A stretch of DNA of 64,000 nt, taken from Heterobilharzia americana. Lineage: Eukaryota > Platyhelminthes > Trematoda > Strigeidida > Schistosomatidae. The stretch is from NCBI GenBank assembly GCA_944470555.2, contig OX104127.1:113302741-113366740 (forward strand), in the 5' to 3' direction. The stretch's first letter is position 1. Every line of letters starts with the position of its first letter. The position numbers and the translations under genes were made by a program. This document shows positions 44,301 to 57,500 of the stretch, in pieces. The notes below the pieces were generated by a model. That model searched no databases and was not told where the DNA came from. It was given only the letters and a program-made list of their open reading frames with translations.

Positions 44301-47300
44301 AAACTAACTTCCAAACTAAAACATCTCTATATACTATTAAAGTGTCTTCAGCTACAATATATTCTATTTTTCTGATGTTTATTGAGTAAAATATAAGATG
44401 CCAGATATCAGAGAATGAGAAGAATTTTTATGAATATCTGAAGAGTAGTCGTATGTTTAACTTGAAGGTGACACTTAAGAGATACATCAAAAATAGCAGT
44501 GCTCCTCAAGATTATTCATAATAGGTTTCTGTATTGGCATCTATTCGTCATAGATTTACTCGTCACTAGTGTTATTCAAGTCCTAAGTCAGTAATAAGCA
44601 TCAAAACATCACTAAGTACATAGATATGTTAGCTACTAAGATCACTTTTAAATTGATAAAGTCACTACATAAAACTGTACAATCCTTTAGTTGTGTTGTT
44701 TGTAGATGGTTATAATCACAGGGATGGATAAACTCTTGTAATCTTAAGCCAGAAACAAAGTAAATAGGTAGTTTATAAAAGATACGATGATCAAAGAGAA
44801 TAATAAACTGTAATCACGAAGACATTAGAATAGAATATGGGCTAGATAAGGAAACATTTATAAATCTTATTAACCATTTCAATGAGGATGTCAAGTGCGT
44901 TCAAGAGAACGGAACAAATGTTACTAAACTTTAAGAAATCATACTGCCAAACAAGGTATCTACAAAAGCTTATCATGACCGAATCACTACCAAGGCTGAC
45001 TATTATTACTAGACATTCATTTGCACTAAAAACTTGGTGTATCAGAAGCCACTAAGCAAATTTGAGGTGTTTATTGACAGTAGTCAACTACTTGAAAAAG
45101 CTGTTTCAAGGTTCATACATTCATGAAGGGAGTTAATCGTATTTCACTAAACCTGAGCTGAAATATAAGTGAGTGAAATGAATCCCCTTTCACTTGGTTT
45201 ATTATGTCATATAGTGGATAGGTGTTATTTATTGCTCACATTGATACAACTATATTACTGCGATAACTTTTATCGAAAAAAAATAATTGAACTAAAATTG
45301 AGTTACTTCAGTGTCTAAAATTTTTAAAAGGTGAAATGAACCAGCTATTCTACTTGCTCAATTCAAGTCAAGGTGCTGCACAAAAGCAACGTGAAATACA
45401 CCATATTAGAATACAGTTGCTAATCAGAAACAATCAAATATGTTCAATGAAGTAATCATATTCAACAGAGTTACTCAACTTTATACCGTTGGTTCAAATA
45501 CTGTCAACATATAAGACTTACACTGACTTAAGTTAGACTCCTAAAATATAAATGTAGGGTGATGATGCTGAATAAGTTCTTATCGAAGCTTAATGAAACA
45601 AAAGTGTCATAACATTAAACCATGTTCCAGATATGTATGAGTTTCAGTTGACAAGATATACTCACCATTCACTTTGTGAATCTTCTTTACTATTCTCTGT
45701 AGTAATCTTCATTATAACTAGTAACCTACGCTTTGTACTTTCATTTCGTTCACCAATATTTTTTAATTCTACTATCCTTTTTGAACAAGTGTATTGCTGA
45801 AGAGTATTGATTTGATGGGAAAAAGTTGTGCAGTTTCTAATGCCTTTTAATGACAACAGTTTTTAGGAAAAGTGAATTTACCTGCTAATAAAACAATTAT
45901 TCAAGGTCAAGTAATTGACATTTTTATGTCAGCACTACCCAAAATATAATAAGTTTTATTAAATTCATATCTGAAAATGGTATTAGAATATTTTAATGTG
46001 TTGAATATTACTGAGTAAATTTGCAATAAGGTTGAGTAGAAAGTTTCTTAAGTAAAGAATATTAAGTTGTATTATTTACGTTGACTGAATTGTTCTTTTA
46101 AGACGAAATTTGCTATTTTCTACATGTATTATTGTTTGACATTTTCAGTCATTTATTTTTCCTCCAACTGAGACGCGATTTCTATGTTGGCCGTTTAAGA
46201 GCTCAACCACTGAAAACCTACGAATTGGCAGCGTATGCTATACAAGGTAAGATAATTGTACTTTGGCTTATATATATGTTTTATGGGATTGTGTTTATCA
46301 ACTAGATACCCAGAAGGGTTTTTAGAAGACAGATACATCAAAATATAACCTAGCACATGGAAGCATTACTCCAGGTTGCCGCACTTCAAGGCAGTATGAA
46401 AGACGAGTTGTAGAGAGGCAGGGAAAAATTGAAATCGACAAAATTGCAATTAGTTAAGTTGATGTCTAGAAAAGTCTCGGAGTGAATACGAAAATTTGTT
46501 TTGATTTGCACCAACTTATGACATTTGTAAGATTGTTTTGATATTAAGGGCACAAAATACTGTGCAAGTACTATGTGTATATAAAATATTAAGAAGAAAT
46601 TTTGCAGGTGCCCATGAAGCTAGGTGATGCAGCATCGCGATGCACCTAAGGTTTGTGTTTTTTGCACTCTTCAGCAAGTCGTAGACGAAACTGATGTCCA
46701 GCCTGGGATTCAAACCTGCTACTCGGGCTAGTAGATCGGTGGTGATGTCTCTGACTGCAATACTGGGTTACACGTTCTTGAATCCCGAGCGGGACATCAG
46801 TTCCGTTGAGGTCGCAGATAAGCCTTGCTGACGAGTGTTAAAAAGCACGGAACCTTTGTTAAGGACTTCTTGCTAATTGTCTCCATCCAACTCATATTAG
46901 GGCTGTATAACACGCTTCACTCTATTGCTTAATCACCCCTATCTATTACAACACGTTTATCCCTTGTCGAATGTATTGGTGAAAACCTCATGGTGAAACA
47001 AAATTATTTTATTAGGCTGATGTTGAAGTTGTTTTTTATACTGATTCATCCAACTAACCGTCTTACTGGTTTTTAAAACACTATTTGTTTTAAAAAGCTG
47101 AACATGGTCTTCACGAAGTACCTCAAGGATTCGATGTGGATACTATTCCCGGTGGTATGCGTGTCCTTCCGAATTTAACAACAGCCATTGTAAGAGGAAT
47201 CAAAACACAGCTGAAAAAAATTATGTAAGTCTTGCACCTGTTGAATAAATTTGTTTTCAAATTCACAAAGGATTTTCGCAGTCGTTCACCTACACAAATG

Positions 47301-48487
47301 GGCATACTGCATGATTGACAGGAGTTTTTATTTTGAGGTAACTTGGTTCAACACCTGATCAGTGCCAGTGTGATGTCTCAGTGTAAAGTCAAGTAGCTAT
47401 GCACAGGAAAGATGATATGAAGTCTTCTAGATAGAAAGAGATTTGTGTGATACTTGGTTGCCATACATCACCAAGAATACAATATGATTTCTGGGTACAA
47501 GAACGCCAAGTATTTCTTCGCCTAACGTGTGTGTATGTAACATTGACGTAAACGTTTGTATTCAATGGTATCTATTAAAAAACTTTAAAAACCACTTAGA
47601 ATCCAGGGGACTATAACTCGTCATCAGTAGAATAAAGCTTGTTTTGAAATTTTTGCACAGCACATAACATAAATGTGAAACCAAAGGACACAATATTTTC
47701 TCTGATTAAATAAACAAATAATGCCAGTCGCACTTTAGTTTTTCATACTTTAAATACTTAGGGTTATGACACTGAATCAAGAGTAATCGATACAAGACGT
47801 ATCACATATGTTCATCTCTAGAAGTTCTTTTTTTAAGGCTAGGAATAAAAAGCAGCTTACAATAATCACAATAAAGCTATGTTCTACGGAGCCATTTGAT
47901 ACTAATACGACTTTTTCAGTGAATGACTGAGCTTACTAATATATTTCAGTTTCCCGTTATGCCAACACTGAGATACAGGCATATCTATTTGACATGTCAT
48001 AAATGGAATGAAATGTGCTTTCTGGATACTCTTGCTAGTCAGCACAAAGGAAATTATAACCTATGACTAAATTCTTAAAAATTGCTAGTTTGATTTGTCT
48101 TTTTCTACTTTATTCTTACCCTGGAACAATGAACTGCTTTACGCAACATTTTTTCTTGCTAACCTGGTTAGATTAATCAAACAATTGTAATCAAATATTT
48201 GTTAACCTTCAAATAATATTTAATTGATCAGTTTTATAATCATTCATCTTAAAAGTAATCATGATTATATTATGTCATGAAACATTGTCCGTGATTAAAT
48301 TAGGACACGGAGTAGCCTTTTTTCCTTAAATGACTGGAAACTACTGTTTTGAAATGTGTACATTCAATTATTGAGGTATACTATACCAAATCGACTGAGT
48401 TATCTTCATCTTCAATTATCATTATTATATATTCGTACATGTATTGAACAATGTGTTGCCAATTGAGAAGTACACAATATCTGTATT

Positions 48488-48544
<57 letters not shown>

Positions 48545-51500
48545 ATGAACAGAAGTAGGCCAAAAATTTCACATTCCACGCATAATTTAACATCTGTTTT
48601 AACAATATTCCAGTAGATCAATGTATTTGTCGTTCCCAACTGAAACAAATTGTAAATTAGCAAATGATTTTTCTATATAAACTTGAAAACCTTTTACAAC
48701 CAAAATTTTAAGAAAACACATAGATTCTTGTTAAAAAACTACTTTATTTCTTTGTTGTTCTTTACATTTTCAACTACCTTAAAAACAGATAATAACAAAA
48801 ATTTCAGTAGTTACTATTTTTGGACATACTACTGAAATTTTCAAAGTATCCATTTGGTGTTCTAATTTAACATAATTACTTTTGAATATCTGAGATACAA
48901 TGTACATTTGAATGTGAGAAAAATTGAGAGTTAACTCACTATTGTATTAATTAAAGTTATCAATGTTTGGTGATTAATCACCAGATGATAAACTATAACA
49001 GCCCTTAAGTTCAATTCTTATCTAGAGGTTACCATTATTCTTATCATGAATGCCAGATTATATCATTGAAAAGAGTAGTGACAATAAAAAAAGCATATGT
49101 TTTGATAGAGAAAGTAAGTCAATAAAGAATGTTCTTTACCTAGGGTAAGGCAACTGTTCAGCATATCTGAATTATTAGAAAAGAGTTTTGATGTTATCAC
49201 CTCAAATTTTCAATGATGCATGTTTAAGATCCTACTGCCCAGCTAGCTGTGATTGATATTCAGATTGCGCAATTGATATCTGCTATCTTGATTTGATGCT
49301 CAGAAGTTTTTCTGTCCACTAAACTCTTCTAGATAATAATTATCCTAGTTAATAGTGTGCAGTGACCAAATGTCATCAACATGCAATTCAGTCTACTCAG
49401 TCATTGTTAGTTAATTCTTTTTCTGTTTATCTGTTAATTCAGTTCAGAATTTGTGTTTACGTAAAATTCAACCTGGTGTTCCAATCAAATTAGCTTAAGA
49501 TAAAGAAACTGATGAGTACGCTTTATAAATAAGACATTAGTAAATAATTTTGGTATTGATTAACATCTTGTTCTTTTTATCTTCCAACTGAATAAAAGTT
49601 CATACGATCCAGTCTTCTTAAGTTTTTACAAAACCACGTAATGAATAAAATATGGTCTACTTCTGATGATAAAAGTAGTTGAAGGTTATCATTAGGCATC
49701 TCATACTTCCTGAAGAATCCGAACTGACTCCATCCACTGATGGAATTAAATGGTATTGCTGAACGTTTCGGGTTAAACTAGACTTGTACAGAACTACATT
49801 TGGTAAAATGATAGACAGTTTAAAGATCTTCATGGTGTTTGCTCTGAAAATGAAAAGTTACTGAAGAGAAGTCTTTGACTGATTACTAGAAATCACGTCG
49901 CCTTAACAAGTAGATTTACTCAGCGACATTTCATTTCGTTAGTAAAGCTAGTCATGCTGGTGTAGCCTCTTCTATGTCATTACTACTTCCAGAATATAAC
50001 TTAATAGACGACGTGAATTTTTCGTCATAGGTATTGTCAGATATTCCTTGTCCTTCTCTTACATTGCTGTAAGAGATTACTCAGAAAACAAACCGGTGTT
50101 ACCTCGCTTTATAATCCCTCTACTTTACATAGCCAGCATTGCTACAAAGGGAGTGGAAAACTATTTGAGAATGCGATCGCTTTCCTGTTTGGATTATCAC
50201 CAAAATCTTTTCCGTACATCTTTGTAGTGTTTTGCATATTTTTTTCTTAAAACGTGATATGTTTATATTCTGAATGATAATAGTAATGAAAACTTATTTT
50301 GTTAAACATTTTGAGTATTAAAAGTAATTTGTTTTCATGCATTTAAAAGTGTTATGTCCAAAATTGAAGCACTGGAGAAATTTATTGAAAATGCCTCAAA
50401 TATTGAAACCTATGGCATGGAACCTTTCCAGGTCCAAGTGAGTCTACTCAACATTTACCTAATGATGGTGTCTGTCATTTATTTGTCTTAGTGTAATAAT
50501 TTATCAGAATTGTAACCAAGTTTACTGCTAATTTGATTCATTTCTGATCGATTCGCTACTGAAACTAGATTTCTCAAGTCGATAGCTAATGTAATGAAGT
50601 GAACAAATCTCAATTATGCGTTATCCAAGCACAGCATATTCTCACTGAAGAATAAGGGAAAATTGAGAGTATCGAATCAGAAAAGCGATAGATATGTTGT
50701 ACCATTCAAACTGATACGTTGATTATCTTCAAATTAAGTAATTATCGCTTCTTAATCAGAAATAATGGGATTACATGTATTAAAAATTCATATTGAGTAG
50801 GACTAATTAACAATGCAGAATTTGAATATAACAATCATTCAATACTATTTTTCATATTTGATAAAAATACTTTTAGGTACATAATATATGGTACATTTTT
50901 ATTCCCACGAATAATTTCTCAATAAAACTTCTAGTTTAAGAGTGACAATTAAGAACTGTGATAGAATGTAATTCAATTGTAGTCGATCCACTAGATGGAT
51001 TATGCAGGGAAACAGTATTGTTTGCTGGTTTATGTTTAGGATACGATTTACTGGCCATAGTCATATCAATTCTAGGACGTGGTTTGTATAATTCTTATCT
51101 TTCTCGCTTCCTTTTTGATACTGGTGGTAGGATTTCTCACATAGCAGAAACAGGTGCTGAGTTATCCCTGCTGCATATATTTAGTGTCAATTCTATAAAC
51201 AAACATTTGACTATCACTCTTTTGCCCACCCCACTAAATCTATCTTAAGGATTGTAGCTTTTCACACATTGACGTAAGTTGGAGAACCATTGGATTCCTA
51301 GGAACACTGGACAGCTTTTTTGTCCTTGCTTGGGACTCATCTAGATTACTCATCCACGATTTCGTCAAGGATCGAACTCAGGACCTTCAGGTTTCGTGGC
51401 TAGGATGTCAACCATTCAACCTCTGGTTTAGAGTTCAGTGGCCGACAGTTTTCTACTTTTGTCAGTTCACAATATGGTGTGATTATCATCCAAGGTCATC

Positions 51501-54500
51501 ACTTAACATCTGCGATCAATCCACGATTACTCAGCAACCAGGTCAATCGAAACTTATTCACAGAAATAGATATGTGTATAGATTGTGAATACATGATATA
51601 TCGTAACAGTATCTAATGCTGGTGAATATTTCATCAAGTCTTCTGGGGTTTCATTAGTTTATTTGTACTTAGAGGTAGATATTGATAATTTGAGTTGCTA
51701 ATTGATAGATCAGAGTATCTTACGCAAACGATGAGATCTTAGTTCTCGTAAAAGCTCACTCACATCTAATATGCTTCGCAATGACACTTTTTATCACATT
51801 GTTCATGTATCTAATGGTACGGATTTTGTGGAGAATGTACTAGTTTCGATTGGAACGAAACGTAGGTTCGCAACAGGGTCTGCAAGTTGTTCAACAATGG
51901 AGTTCATGGTATTTTCGGAGGGGAGAATAAAGTGAAGATAGAGGTCTATTGATAACAGTGGGTACGAGCCATGTCACCAAGCTTATTGGTGGAGTGAAAT
52001 ATTTCGATCTTCAGATTCTGTTACAGTTATTTGGTTACAAGATAATCGTCGTAGGACCAGAATGTCGTAGTTTGAGACTTATCTACCGAAGAAGACGAAC
52101 ACTCCTTAAAAATCCCAAGACAAGAGGCTGTAGTGGCTTAATAATCCCTTGTTTTCCCTTACAGCTTTGCTCCCAATGTAACTCAGAAATACAGTCTAAT
52201 GTGCTCGAGCGTTGTGACAAATGCAGTACTTTTTGAAGTGTTCCAGTCTAGATCATTTGATTAAGGTTGTAAGGAATAATCAATTTTGGCCGTTATGTCT
52301 ATTAAGATACTACTTTAGAACCGCCGAGATTTAATTTCCTTACGCATATAAGACTTTCTAGGTCTATTATTCTTACGATCTTGTAGAAATATCCACCCAG
52401 CTTACGAGTAAGCTTACAAGAGTTTTGCGTTTATCTGGATAAAGTTCCTCAAAGCTGCAAAACGCTTTACTCATCGTTTTAATGATTGACTTTGGACTTA
52501 TTGCCTGTCTCAGATTCGTATTGAATTAGAAAACATTTATGAGACTGGTTAGATGAGATGTACAATTTCTATATAATGGATGATTTTCTAACTGTAAAAA
52601 AGCAAAAGGAATTTGACAACTATACAAGTTTAGTTGATGAATTACTTGCCTTTTTCAATTATTGATGAATAATTTTTAACTTCACTGTTCTCGAAACAAT
52701 AAAATATATTTTTACATAATTATTATACAAATACGTGTATATCTGTCAGTGAGCAATTGTACAAGTATACGTAATCTAATGAGTAAATGATGAATCAAAA
52801 TATTTGTTATTATGTACTTTTATAATTTGGCGGTCATAGTACAATTTTTATTCATTAACTTATTGATTTAGTATTCATAAGTCTCACATGCTTATATACA
52901 TTCACCCACTTAAAAGTGCTAAAATTTTTGATACAAAATTCGAGCAAATGTTTAATATATATATATATATATATAGTATCTTCCCTAGCCTTCACAGTAA
53001 TGATTTAATTCTTTTAAACAATATTGTGTTTTAATGATATTTCTCAAGAATACATTAAACATTGGACTTTATGAAATTCACCAATACTTCACAATATTCT
53101 TTTTTCTTATACTTTTACCTACTTTGGATAAACAAGAAAGTATTTTTCAACTATTTTCATACAACCTTCTCTGACTGGTCGTTTTTGTGATTGCAACTTA
53201 TTTTACTTCAAATAACTAACAAGCTGTACGGGTACAATTTTTTGTAGTTTGCCTAAAATTAAGAAAAGTTTTATACTCATCATATTTTTGAAAATAATAG
53301 ATTAGTTTTTCATTTTCATCTTTTAGGATAAATTGCAATAATCTTTGTTTGATCAATGGCCATAACCTGTTTAGTTATCGTGGTTCAAATTTAAGATATT
53401 TGAGTACTTAGTAAACTATTGTTCGCTATTAACTAGCAATATGGTTTTTGCATGACTGGAACTAATAGCCAACATTTTGATAATTCATGAATTTTGAACC
53501 TGAGCATTAGTTTAGATAAAGGCCTTCAATTCAGGCGAGTAACTTCTTTAGTGTTCATCATTTTTAAGTGATTTCGATATTGAGATCGGTGACTATTATC
53601 TCCAAATCAATCAAGTTCCTTTATCCACCATGATTAACAAGCGCAGAACTCACAACAGACAGCGTCTCTTATCGATTTTTCCTGATTGACTGATATTATT
53701 ATTTACTTGCTAGCAGGAACAATGACTGCGTTCCTCACATAACACAAGCGACACTTGAATAATCTGAAACCATTCAATTAAGAGATAAAAGAATATGTAA
53801 CAGCTTGTTAGTTATCCTGTTTATGTACTATATTCTTGCCAACAAGTGTGAAAGGTTTTCAATTTAAGTAGGCATATTTGCTACAGAACAAAAGCCTTCT
53901 CTATTCAATCTCTTAGTGTTTCAGATCTCATGTTTCTTGAGATATTTGTATACACGTGATTACTGGCCTAAACCTAAACAGAATTATCAGCTTTTCGGTA
54001 TACTGTAGTATAAAATTTCATTGAGTTGGTTAAGAGATATATTTGTAAATAATATGGTGCATAGTCTACACAATTACACCATGAAAAACTTGAAAAACAG
54101 TCTTTTTTTCCAGACAGCTACCAGTGTTAGGTCAATGTGAGCCTAACAAAGTTATTTTTCTCTAGTCTATATGAAAAACATTCGAAATTTATACACTTTG
54201 CTTAGTTATTAAGATTAGATCATTGCTGGATCCGTCTTGGAGTTCACCTTGAAACTCATGATAGCTAAACTTCTAATACATAAGGTGTCTGGCAATGGAC
54301 CCATTTATTGTCTGCATTGGAAAATGGAAAAGAAGCAATTGTCCCTGGTTATCATTAAGTTACGATTACTAACACCACTATGTTCTCTGATTTATATCAG
54401 CGAAATAAGATGCCTGTCACAATCCGTACAAAAATCTTTAGCAGTATGATTCGTGAACAGGCACCGTAATAGGTGACTTTTGAGACTTTTCTTACACTTA

Positions 54501-57500
54501 GCTTATTTATATGACAATGTTTGATATGGTCTCAACAGCAATAACTATTTCTAGCCTATTAAGGTTTGTAAATGCCCTATCAGATCACATGCTTTAACTA
54601 GTGTGTATTAGAAATACACGTGTCTTGTTTTCTACCCTGAAGGCAATTTTTCAGTATTAGTCAATTTAATAATGAATTTTGGAAAGATTTCTGAGTAATT
54701 CAGTCTTACTTTAGAAAAAAAAAGTGTAATTTCAGTGTTATTGATTTTGCGTTTTTAATTTCGAGTTGGTAGTGGAGTAATATATTTTCGATTTTGCAGG
54801 CACAGATTATTACTATCGGATACCAGTGTACTCATTATAATTGGTAATGCAATCTCTTTGATCCATCATAATGTTGTCAAGAAGTTAATGTCCTTGAAAA
54901 TTATTGTTTGTCAACTCGTTGATCGATTTCTTTATTGATCTTTGCATACCAACAATGCATTTATTGTTGTTTTTTACCTACTTTTGTTTTAAGTTTATTT
55001 CCACTTTATGCAGTTGTAAAGAGCAAAGGATATGCGTATTATTGCAATCATCATTAGTACTTCTGATTTCAACTTAATGACTGTGTGGTTCTATTAGATT
55101 TCCTGTTTTATTCAGCGGTTTCTTGCACTCTTTCAGTTGTAATATTAAAAATAGCGCTGTTGGTCGTGAATCTTTGACTTCCTCTAAAAATCAATACATT
55201 AAATCTATTTAAGTGGAAGTTACTTTCCTCAAAACGTGGTAAAATGCTTAGTCTTTAAATACATTCTGAATAAAACCCTTATTTTAACTTTATTTCGAGA
55301 AAAATGAACCAAACAATTTTCTCCTAGTTTTCCGGTTTAGACCCCTCGATCTTACATCTTTAAAATAAAGTCTGATTTATTAACTCAGAATACCAAAGCT
55401 TGTCATCATTTGCCTTCTCTTGTATGATATTATCGTCAAATATCTAAGATAGTGCAGTGTCTGAGCACCCAACTGCAGTCATTGCAGCATTATGCAACTT
55501 TTTTTGTATGTTTTTGTAAGTATTACTGAAGCATAAGTAAAGGTGAATAGAAAAACGTTTCTGGAGGGGAACAGAGATAGTAAACTAACTACATGATTCC
55601 AGTATCAAAATATGATTAAATGAATATGTTTAAGTGAAAGTAAAACCCCTATTCTGTACTAATATTTTTCAGAGAGTTTTTGTTATATGAGTCAAAACTT
55701 TTCTCTGGTGGTGAAATATTTCTTTGATTTAACATACTAATATACTCAGTCAACTCGCCATTGCTTTCAGCTAGGAACAGTCAAGTTTATCGTTACTGCT
55801 TTACGTGAACGTTGTTGAACAAATTCCACCCTGTCTACACAATCAAGAAAGCTGTTTTATGATATTTTGTTCTCAAATTTATTGCACAACGTTATTCTTT
55901 GTTACTTGACATGATTTGTCTAAAAGTGATGATTGCTTACGAAATCTCCCTTTCAGAAATATATTTCTATCTTCATGAAACATAACTCCAGCCATATTTT
56001 AATTTTGCGTTTCTGATGCTATCCCGCAGTGTCCGTTATTGTGGTTCTATGTTATATTTAATAACTTAGTCGTCGTAAAACTGCTTTTTCTAGAGTACCT
56101 ATTTCGTCCAAATTAGTTGAACACTCTAAACACTTTATTGTTTTGTTGAATCTAAAATTCTTCACCAGTGATATTCGTAATGATAGTGTTGTCCTGAATA
56201 ATAATATTATTCCAAACAATATGCTTGATACTGCATAGAATTCTTAGGATACTTTAACAAATTCATCCACAAAACAATAGTTTCAAACAGAATGATTATT
56301 TTGCCTGAATAATGCTCATAACAACAACAATAAAAGCAACAATATGGAGCAGTCCAGCTGGTATTAGAGTAGCGTTTAGTCTAGAATTCAGAATGAAGAG
56401 TAAAGCGAGTCTAAGTTTAGTGGTGTTGGTGGTTTGTTCAACTAGTAAAATGATGTGCTATTCGAAATAAGTATCCGAAGAATAAAGAATGATGAATTTT
56501 TGTGCATGTAAAAGTTCATTGCCACCTTCGTTTTGTTATTAACTAGAAAAGTGCCTAGTTAAGAACATTTTACAAATGTAAGACAGCACGTGATAATTTT
56601 ACAGGGCATATCTCAGAGATTTAAACAATTCGAATACGAAGAATTTGATAAAATTTATCCGATAGAAAATTTTATTAGTAGCTTAAAGTTCAAGCAGGCT
56701 GCAATAATGATCTACAGAGCTTTTTGATTCAACCTGTTAGCCTTTAAAACCCTAACCCTAACCATCCAATGACTTACAAATTTTCTGCCTTACTTCAAAA
56801 CCTTAAATTACCATATGAAGCACAAAACGACTTAATATGTGATGATAGTGAAAATGTTCATCCTTGTGGGGCTCAAAACAATACTGTCGGAATCATAAGT
56901 TGACTGTTGTACCTTACTGTTATACACATACGAAACACGTTTGTTCACACACTCCATAATACTGGCTCCGAATTTTTTCTTCTTGATTCTTGTCTCAAAA
57001 TCTTGTGATTATGCCATTTTAAGCACCTTTAACTGGTAGCATGTGTATTTTTGTCTCCTCAATGATCATGGATAAACATTTGTCAACAGATAAAACTAGT
57101 CATTGAAATTAGGTATACATGTGTAGTTACCTGATACAAAATGAATCTGTGGCAGACAGGGTTTTATGATGGCCATGGCAAAGATATAGGTTGGACGTAT
57201 CTTTTTTGCACGTATACGTCCATGCGTCCACTTGTAAAACTTGTCCGCGAACACTAACCAGCCTGGCTTGCAAAGGGAGAACGGAAATGCATCTTCAGTT
57301 CGATAACAGAATACCTCATGAACTCAGGCCATTTAGCTCCTTTCGAGAGCTCATTCAAAGTTATCTATAGGGTTCGACCAAACAACTCGAAAGAAGTGAA
57401 ATCAAGGCATCTGTCTGCAGCTGAAGCACTAGCCATCCAGAAGTTCAAACCAGTGTTATGCGTACAAAAAAGATACGTCCAACCTTTATCTTCGCTATGG

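Larger units (their letters stand above)
40267..46148 (+). other. FERM gene intron 4
   Basis: 5.9 kb, AT-rich. It contains a possible tRNA-like repeat at 41,878-41,975 and a less AT-rich repeat candidate at 42,595-42,750. The open frames 41,091-41,300, 41,556-41,816 and 41,863-42,276 have no recognised domain and biased composition typical of AT-rich non-coding DNA. Confidence 0.65.

Noticed and set aside
50958..51248. 96-residue ORF as a further FERM gene exon
   Set aside because: It lies between exons 7 and 8, which already join in phase and in domain order, and it shows no FERM or other motif.
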